From: JADLHS01 sp964553795
Lineage (GTDB): Bacteria > Verrucomicrobiota > Verrucomicrobiia > Limisphaerales > JADLHS01
Direction of reading: 5' to 3'
DNA length: 64,000 nt
Assembly (NCBI GenBank): GCA_964553795.1
Contig: CAZKMR010000008.1
Span: 1-64,000 of the forward strand
Shown: positions 59,184 through 64,000 of the stretch, one piece after another
How the letters are laid out: each line of letters begins with the position of its first letter
How positions within the stretch are numbered: position 1 is the stretch's first letter
The notes under the pieces: model-generated
Seen by the model: the letters and a program-made list of their open reading frames with translations, nothing else
The model's database searches: none
What the model was told of the DNA's origin: nothing
Program-made: the position numbers and the translations under genes

Positions 59184-60035
59184 TCAGCCCAAAAACATAT
59201 CCTGCACGGCTTCAAATTGTTCGTCGATTCCGGTCACCACCGGGCTGAGCGCGGCGGGCGTCATGCCGAGCGTCGCCCACGCGGTTTGGTTCAATGGCGG
59301 CACGAAGCGTTCCCCGGAACTCCCGACCTGCATGGCGTTGACCAGATGATCCGCGATATGCACGACGGCCGCTTCCTGCTTGGCCGCGTCCGCGACCGAA
59401 GGTTGATGATGATTGCCGACGGCTTGCACCAACGTCGCGGGATACTTCCAGCTTTTCAACAAAGCTTCGGCGATATTCTGATGATCGTAACCCAACACGC
59501 GCACCTCGGCCTCGCGCAACAACAGCCGCTCCTTGCGGCACAGTTCAAAAATCTTCTGGGCCTGGCGCGGCGCTTGCAGGAACAACACGAGCCGGCCAAT
59601 GTCGTGCAACAGCCCCGCGACAAACAATCGATCCGGTTTCGGCAATCGCTGCTCCATCGCAATCAAGCGCGCGCCAATGCCCGTCGCCAAACTGTGTTGC
59701 CAGAACGAACGCACGCTGACCAGTTCGCTGGACAAACCCGTGAAGCGTTCGATGACGCTCGATGCCGTCAGCAAATCCTGCACTTGTTGAATCCCGATCA
59801 AACTGATGGCTTCGGCAACCGTGCTGAGTTTCGTCGAGAACCCGCAGTAGGCGCTGTTGGAAAAGCGCAACAATCGCGCGGTCAAATCCACGTCCTTTTC
59901 GATGATGTCGCCGATCGCCCCGAGGCTGCATTGCGGCGAACGCAACGCGCTCTCGATTTCCTGGAGCAACGGACCATAGGAGCCCAGACTCGACGGCGCG
60001 GCATAAACCAGGTCGTCAATGGTAGGAGGATTCAT
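59184..60035 (-). CDS. HDOD-domain signalling protein
   Basis: 283 residues. HDOD features: DVDLTARLLRFSNSAYCGF, ISLIGIQQVQDLLTASSVI and VAGLLHDIGRLVLFL, with HHQPSVADAA later. HDOD proteins resemble HD phosphohydrolases but usually serve as regulatory or scaffold domains in chemotaxis and c-di-GMP systems. It overlaps the preceding gene (ATGA at 60032-60035), so the two are coupled. Confidence 0.92.
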   Translation of the reverse strand: MNPPTIDDLVYAAPSSLGSYGPLLQEIESALRSPQCSLGAIGDIIEKDVDLTARLLRFSNSAYCGFSTKLSTVAEAISLIGIQQVQDLLTASSVIERFTGLSSELVSVRSFWQHSLATGIGARLIAMEQRLPKPDRLFVAGLLHDIGRLVLFLQAPRQAQKIFELCRKERLLLREAEVRVLGYDHQNIAEALLKSWKYPATLVQAVGNHHQPSVADAAKQEAAVVHIADHLVNAMQVGSSGERFVPPLNQTAWATLGMTPAALSPVVTGIDEQFEAVQDMFLG

Positions 60036-60373
60036 GTGGGTTCCAATCGGGCCCGGTGGGCGCGCCGGCGCAAAATCAGTTTGAAAAGCTCGGCAAAAAC
60101 GGGATCGGCGTCGTCCGCCTTCCAGAACGTCGCCCGCACTTCTGCCGACAATTTTTCCAATTGCTCGGGCGAAAGTTTGCTGAGCGAATCGTTTTCAGCT
60201 TCGTCGCCGGAGGCTTCGACATTGATTTCCGTCACGCCCCACGCCTGCAAGATGCCAATCTGGCGCGCGGTGAGTTTGCAGCCACTGGGAATGAGCAGCA
60301 TGTTGTCAATGTTCTTGATGTCGCTGCTGACTACCATTCCCTCTTGAACAAGTTCCGTTTTGATTCGAGGCAT
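60032..60373 (-). CDS. small partner of the HDOD protein
   Basis: 113 residues (MPRIKTELVQEGMVVSSDIKN), cytoplasmic. The start KTELVQEGMVVSSDIKNIDNMLLIPSG resembles the N-terminal beta-rich adaptor that accompanies HD-GYP/HDOD proteins. The C-terminal half is helical and charged (EAENDSLSKLSPEQLEKLS). The stop overlaps the HDOD start by four bases, so the products probably work together. Domain name uncertain. Confidence 0.8.
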   Translation of the reverse strand: MPRIKTELVQEGMVVSSDIKNIDNMLLIPSGCKLTARQIGILQAWGVTEINVEASGDEAENDSLSKLSPEQLEKLSAEVRATFWKADDADPVFAELFKLILRRRAHRARLEPT

Positions 60374-60503
60374 GGTTCTGAGATTAAAAATCGTCGCAGC
60401 TTAGAAGTCCCCCCAGCGCCACGCAATGAATTTCCTACCGCGAGCAGCTTGTCTGGCGATTAAAAAACTTGTTCCCCTACTGCCGCAAAAACAGACTGGC
60501 GTG

Positions 60504-60986
60504 ATGAGAACGCTCCACTGTCCCAGGCAATTCCTTTGCTTCGGCCTGACCCTCGCCGTGGGCGTGGTCGTCTGCGGTTGTTCGTCATTCGAACGGGATT
60601 GGCGGCGCGCGGGCCGGGAACAGCCCATGGCAAACGGTCTCGTCACCCGCTGGGAAGGACGCTGGGTGAGCGAATACAACGAGCATAACGGCAAACTCCG
60701 GTGCCTATTGTCGCCGCAGGAATCGAATGTCTATGCCGCCCGATTTCGCGCCCATTATCTGTGGCTGTTGCGGTTTGAATACACCATTCCCTTGCAAATG
60801 ACTGCGACGCCTGGGGGCTGGACTTTTTACGGCTCGGAGGACTTGGGCAGCATGGCCGGAGGCGTTTATCACTATCGCGGCGCCATCAATGGTACGAATT
60901 TCTTTTCCACCTATCGCGCCAAGGTGGATCATGGATTCTTCGAAATGCGGCAAGTGCCGCCAGCGGCACCGAAAACATCTCCGTGA
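60504..60986 (+). CDS. putative lipoprotein
   Basis: 160 residues from ATG 60504 (MRTLHCPRQFLCFGLTLAV); the frame is open upstream but that part lacks a signal. The hydrophobic stretch ends VVVCGCSSF, a lipobox-like site with a Cys for lipidation. The mature part is beta-rich and tryptophan-containing (GLVTRWEGRWVSEYNEHNG, YYGSEDLGSMAGGVYHYRG-like), reminiscent of small lipocalin-like folds. No family recognised. Confidence 0.72.
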   Translation: MRTLHCPRQFLCFGLTLAVGVVVCGCSSFERDWRRAGREQPMANGLVTRWEGRWVSEYNEHNGKLRCLLSPQESNVYAARFRAHYLWLLRFEYTIPLQMTATPGGWTFYGSEDLGSMAGGVYHYRGAINGTNFFSTYRAKVDHGFFEMRQVPPAAPKTSP

Positions 60987-61216
60987 CCGGTTGCCGGGGT
61001 GGGCGGGGCGAATTTACGTTCCAAACGCTCCAGGGCTTTGTAGCAGCGGGAATGCGCGCGGCGAGGTTTACTGGGACCGTGCCACCGAACCGTCACAAGC
61101 ATGATTCCTGGTCCATACTCGATGGAGCGCTCGATTTGCTTGGACTCATTCTGGAGGGTTTGTTCACGCTGTTCTAAAGCGGCGCCGGCCTGCCAAGCGT
61201 TCACCAAATCAGGTCA

Positions 61217-61777
61217 ATGCCCAACCAGCCTCTTGAATCAATGAATGCGGAACTTAAAACGTGTCCTCGTTGCGCTGAAACCATCAAGGCAGCAGCCACA
61301 CTATGCCCTCACTGTCGAAGCTGGCAGAAACTCTGGTCATGGCAAAATCCGCAAGTCTGGAGCGGATTGATATTGCTCTTCTATTTTGCGGCGATGGTTT
61401 TGGCGGTTGCCGTAGTCGAAAAGATTTTTGGCCCCAAAGAAGACTTTTCGCCTCATCGGCATGAGATCACAGTTTCAAGTTCCGAGGTCAACCACCGCAT
61501 CACTTCGGGAACGAATCACTATGTCACCGTGGTTGGAATAGTCACTAATCGCAGCGACAAGGCTTGGGAAAACGTCAACCTGGAAGCGCAATTCTTTAAT
61601 GCCGCAGGGCAACTGATTGATGTGATTCCCGGACGCGGTGACTACTCCGGGATTGCCATTCTCGGTCACAGCGAAGCAGCCTTCAAAATCGAGACTCGGG
61701 CCGCGCGGGCCATTTCTGAATACGCACGACACGAAGTCCTTGTCAGTTGGGGCAAAGATGCGGCAGCCTGGCCATAA
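61217..61777 (+). CDS. zinc-ribbon membrane protein with FxLYD-like domain
   Basis: 186 residues. An N-terminal zinc ribbon CPRCAETIKAAATLCPHC (residues about 16-33), one membrane helix (about 48-70), then a beta domain from about 85 (HYVTVVGIVTNRSDKAWENVNLEAQFFNAAG) of the FxLYD kind. The layout suggests a cytoplasmic metal-binding end and a periplasmic beta domain. ATG 61241 is a possible later start. Function unknown. Confidence 0.82.
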   Translation: MPNQPLESMNAELKTCPRCAETIKAAATLCPHCRSWQKLWSWQNPQVWSGLILLFYFAAMVLAVAVVEKIFGPKEDFSPHRHEITVSSSEVNHRITSGTNHYVTVVGIVTNRSDKAWENVNLEAQFFNAAGQLIDVIPGRGDYSGIAILGHSEAAFKIETRAARAISEYARHEVLVSWGKDAAAWP

Positions 61778-61814
61778 CACGACACCGCGTTTTCCTGGCA
61801 CCCTGACTAAAGTC

Positions 61815-62972
61815 TCACGTCAGTCCGCCCAATCCGAAGTTGCGTTGATACTCGCGAACGACGTAACGGTCCGTCATGCCGGCGATGTAATCGCACACCG
61901 CCCGGTGTAAGCCATCCCGCCGCACGCGGCGGCGCGATTGTTCGCCGATTTCGCGCGGGTGAGTCAGATAGAAATTAAAAAGCTCGGCGAGCATCCGGGT
62001 TGCCCGCGTGTTTGCTTCGTCCACTTGGCGACTGAAATAAAGATTCCGATAGAGATATTTCCGCAACTCCAGATTCAACGCCCGGCGCGCGCGACTGTAT
62101 TGCACCAAAGCCCGGGAATGCAGCCGCACTTCATCCGCACTCTGCACTCCGGCGGCCGCAATCAATCCCTCCGTCGTCTCGACAACATCCCGCACCTGCG
62201 CGTCAATCATCGTGCGAATGATGAAGTAACGCCGACACTCGTCCGGCAACTTCCCCTGCTCTTGCTTCACTTTGCGCGCGGCCTCGCGCCAGACGGTGAC
62301 GTGCCGATTCAGCTCAGCTTCGGACAACAACTTCGCATCCAAGCCATCGTCGAGATCGTGGCTGTAATACGTGATCTCATCCGCAAGATTCGCCACCTGC
62401 GCTTCGAGCGAGGAATTCTTGGCGTTGAAACCACGTCGCTTGCTGGGATGATCGTGGGCGGCGAAATGTTTGACCAAACCTTCGCGCACTTCCCACGTCA
62501 GATTCAAACCGGAAAAACCCGGATACTTCTGCTCCAACTCTTCCACCACGCGCAAGCTCTGGCGGTTATGCTCGAACCCGCCGTGCTTCTTCATCAAACG
62601 ATCCAACACATGTTCGCCGCGATGCCCAAACGGCGAGTGTCCCAGATCATGCGCCAGGGCGATGGTTTCCGTGAGATCTTCGTTGAGTTTGAGCGCCCGG
62701 GCGATGCCGCGCGCGATCGCCGCCACTTCCATCGTGTGCGTCAAGCGCGTGCGCAGATGATCGCCCGTGCCGTTGAGAAAAACCTGCGTCTTGTATTCCA
62801 GCCGACGAAAGGCGCGCGCGTGAATAACCCGATCGCGATCGCGCTGATACTCCGTCCGCCACGGCGACGCAATTTCCTTGAATTTGCGTCCGCGGGAGTC
62901 GCCGCTCATCTGCGCGTAGGACGCGAGCGTGGCGCGTTCGAGTTGCTCGAGTTCCTGGCGAGTGCGCGGCAT
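61815..62972 (-). CDS. dgt: deoxyguanosinetriphosphate triphosphohydrolase-like protein
   Basis: 385 residues. The HD-domain metal site is RLTHTMEVAAIARGIARAL and ALAHDLGHSPFGH. The N-terminus RTEYQRDRDRVIHARAFRRLEYKTQVF is the typical opening of the bacterial dGTPase-like (type 2) family, shorter than E. coli Dgt (about 505). It hydrolyses dNTPs to nucleosides and triphosphate, shaping nucleotide pools. It converges with the zinc-ribbon gene and lies 38 bases downstream of ispH. Confidence 0.93.
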   Translation of the reverse strand: MPRTRQELEQLERATLASYAQMSGDSRGRKFKEIASPWRTEYQRDRDRVIHARAFRRLEYKTQVFLNGTGDHLRTRLTHTMEVAAIARGIARALKLNEDLTETIALAHDLGHSPFGHRGEHVLDRLMKKHGGFEHNRQSLRVVEELEQKYPGFSGLNLTWEVREGLVKHFAAHDHPSKRRGFNAKNSSLEAQVANLADEITYYSHDLDDGLDAKLLSEAELNRHVTVWREAARKVKQEQGKLPDECRRYFIIRTMIDAQVRDVVETTEGLIAAAGVQSADEVRLHSRALVQYSRARRALNLELRKYLYRNLYFSRQVDEANTRATRMLAELFNFYLTHPREIGEQSRRRVRRDGLHRAVCDYIAGMTDRYVVREYQRNFGLGGLT

Positions 62973-63010
62973 AAATTAACCCTGCGAGAATTGACCTCCG
63001 CGGGAAAGAA

Positions 63011-64000
63011 TCAATTCTTGAGCACTTCGGCGACTGCGACGCCGCGCAGTTCAAACAGCCGCCGGATGGTGTCTTCTATGAGATTGTTGGGGCAACTGGC
63101 GCCGGCGGTCACTCCAATCGTAATTGGCCCGGATGGCAACCAGCGCTCGGTCTCGACTTCTTTGCGAAGATGTTGATCGTAATGCACGATTTTCTGAGCA
63201 CTAACCATCTTGCTGGCGTTCTTGATGAAATAGGTGGGCAATTTGGCTTCGCCCATTTCGGCCAAGTGCGAGGTGTTGGAGGAATTATATCCGCCGATGA
63301 CGATTAACAGGTTCATCGGCTCCAACAGCAGTTTTTGCAACGCATCCTGGCGATCCTGGGTCGCCCCACAAATTGTGTCGAAGAAACGGAAATGCCGTCC
63401 CACTTCAGCCTCGCCGTATTTTTTGATCATCGCCGCCTTGAACCGCCGCTGCACTTCCTCGGTCTCGCCGCGCAACATCGTGGTTTGATTCGCCACGCCC
63501 ACCGCGACCAGATGTTCATCAGGATCGAAGCCCTGCGAATAGGCACCTTTGAATTTTTCCAGAAACGCCTGCTTGTCGCCGCCGTTCAAAATGAAATCAC
63601 AAACGTAGTCGGTTTCTTCGAGGTTATAGACCACGAGATAATGTCCGCTGCCGTACGCGCGCGCCTGCGAAGTCGTCGCCTTGGTCTCCTCGTGCTTGGC
63701 CTTGCCGTGAATGATGCTGGTCACCTCCTCCTTGGAATACTGGCGCACCCGCTTCCACACACTCATCACGTCGCCGCACGTCGTATCCACGAGGATGCAA
63801 CCTTTGGCTTCAATCTTCGTCCGCGTGGCGACTTCGGTGCCGAACGCCGGAATGATCACCGCATCGCCGGCTTTCATGCGGTTCAACTCCTCGTCGGTCG
63901 GTTTCGGCGAAATGATCTGAATGCCCATGTTACGAATCTGATCGTTCACGTCCGGGTTGTGAATGATTTCGCCCAGCAAATAGATGGGCGTACTGGGGGA
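63011..64000 (-). CDS. ispH: 4-hydroxy-3-methylbut-2-enyl diphosphate reductase (5'-truncated by window edge)
   Basis: Last step of the MEP isoprenoid pathway, giving IPP and DMAPP. The frame runs to the right edge without a start; the visible N-terminal sequence is PIYLLGEIIHNPDVN, so about 45 or more residues including the first cluster cysteine lie outside. Two remaining cluster cysteines are in DTTCGDVM and TICGATQDRQ, and the last in GASCPNNLIEDTI. HGKAKHEETKATTS and NLEETDYVCDFI place it in the cyanobacterial/plant-type branch with an extra insertion, as I recall. It supplies the isoprenoid needed for squalene and hopanoids. Confidence 0.94.
   Translation of the reverse strand, partial: SPSTPIYLLGEIIHNPDVNDQIRNMGIQIISPKPTDEELNRMKAGDAVIIPAFGTEVATRTKIEAKGCILVDTTCGDVMSVWKRVRQYSKEEVTSIIHGKAKHEETKATTSQARAYGSGHYLVVYNLEETDYVCDFILNGGDKQAFLEKFKGAYSQGFDPDEHLVAVGVANQTTMLRGETEEVQRRFKAAMIKKYGEAEVGRHFRFFDTICGATQDRQDALQKLLLEPMNLLIVIGGYNSSNTSHLAEMGEAKLPTYFIKNASKMVSAQKIVHYDQHLRKEVETERWLPSGPITIGVTAGASCPNNLIEDTIRRLFELRGVAVAEVLKN

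Noticed and set aside
60929..61207. Small open frames on both strands between the lipoprotein and the zinc-ribbon gene
   Set aside because: They overlap each other or the upstream gene, lack ribosome sites and resemble no family.

Overview
The window reads as a chromosomal segment of a verrucomicrobial (PVC-group, probably Pedosphaera/Limisphaerales-like) bacterium. This is an inference. It rests on secreted proteins ending in YSIQYSDDLQNW-type modules, FTYQGRL-type beta-helix proteins, two arylsulfatases beside pectin-active hydrolases, squalene-hopene cyclase, a HEAT/TPR multiheme cytochrome, and short palindromic repeat elements, one encoding an SSRREEAH...SLFTSAAP peptide. No rRNA, tRNA, CRISPR array, integrase, transposase or phage structural gene was recognised.

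Layout. 1-869 holds a well-formed integron attC site with the end of one cassette ORF before it and a DUF6891-like lipoprotein gene after it. 1150-15136 is mixed housekeeping: bioB, a small membrane protein, an M14 carboxypeptidase, a thioredoxin-fold protein without its cysteines, hemerythrin, two ABC-2 permeases, squalene-hopene cyclase, a HEAT protein, rhodanese, a zinc alcohol dehydrogenase, peroxiredoxin and two secreted proteins. 15295-24702 is the translation/RNA operon nusA-infB-rbfA-nrnA-truB-ribF followed by a UvrD-family helicase, with a promoter and a terminator-like hairpin in front and no rimP. 24722-27965 holds a Gfo/Idh/MocA oxidoreductase divergent from ilvD.

The most unusual stretch is 27891-31803. 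The last 70-75 bases of ilvD, including the stop codon, recur twice downstream (29500-29569 and 30158-30232). Between the copies lie a zeta-like kinase with a small partner, a small-protein/nucleotidyltransferase pair, and an unrecognised two-gene pair. After the third copy comes a HipA-like kinase/DUF3037 pair. I read this as stepwise accretion of toxin/defence-type modules at the ilvD 3' end, each insertion restoring ilvD and leaving the older tail behind.

31898-35487 has a DUF2237 protein, a ten-blade-motif Kelch protein, palindromic repeats and an apparently autoregulated MerR/GyrI-like regulator. 35520-41452 has an amidohydrolase and the SAM cycle genes metK-ahcY, divergent from an ArsR-methyltransferase fusion that looks like the SAH sensor SahR; a TATCA-N8-TGATA dyad sits inside overlapping divergent promoters. 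41459-46802 encodes a beta-barrel protein and a 1420-residue tandem-repeat surface protein. 47034-54772 is a polysaccharide-degradation cluster: GH2, two sulfatases, and a GH105-GH28 fusion. 54971-60373 has an octaheme cytochrome-HEAT-TPR protein and an HDOD signalling group that includes an apparently inactive S41 peptidase homologue. 60504-64000 has a lipoprotein, a zinc-ribbon membrane protein, a dGTPase-like gene and ispH, cut by the right edge.
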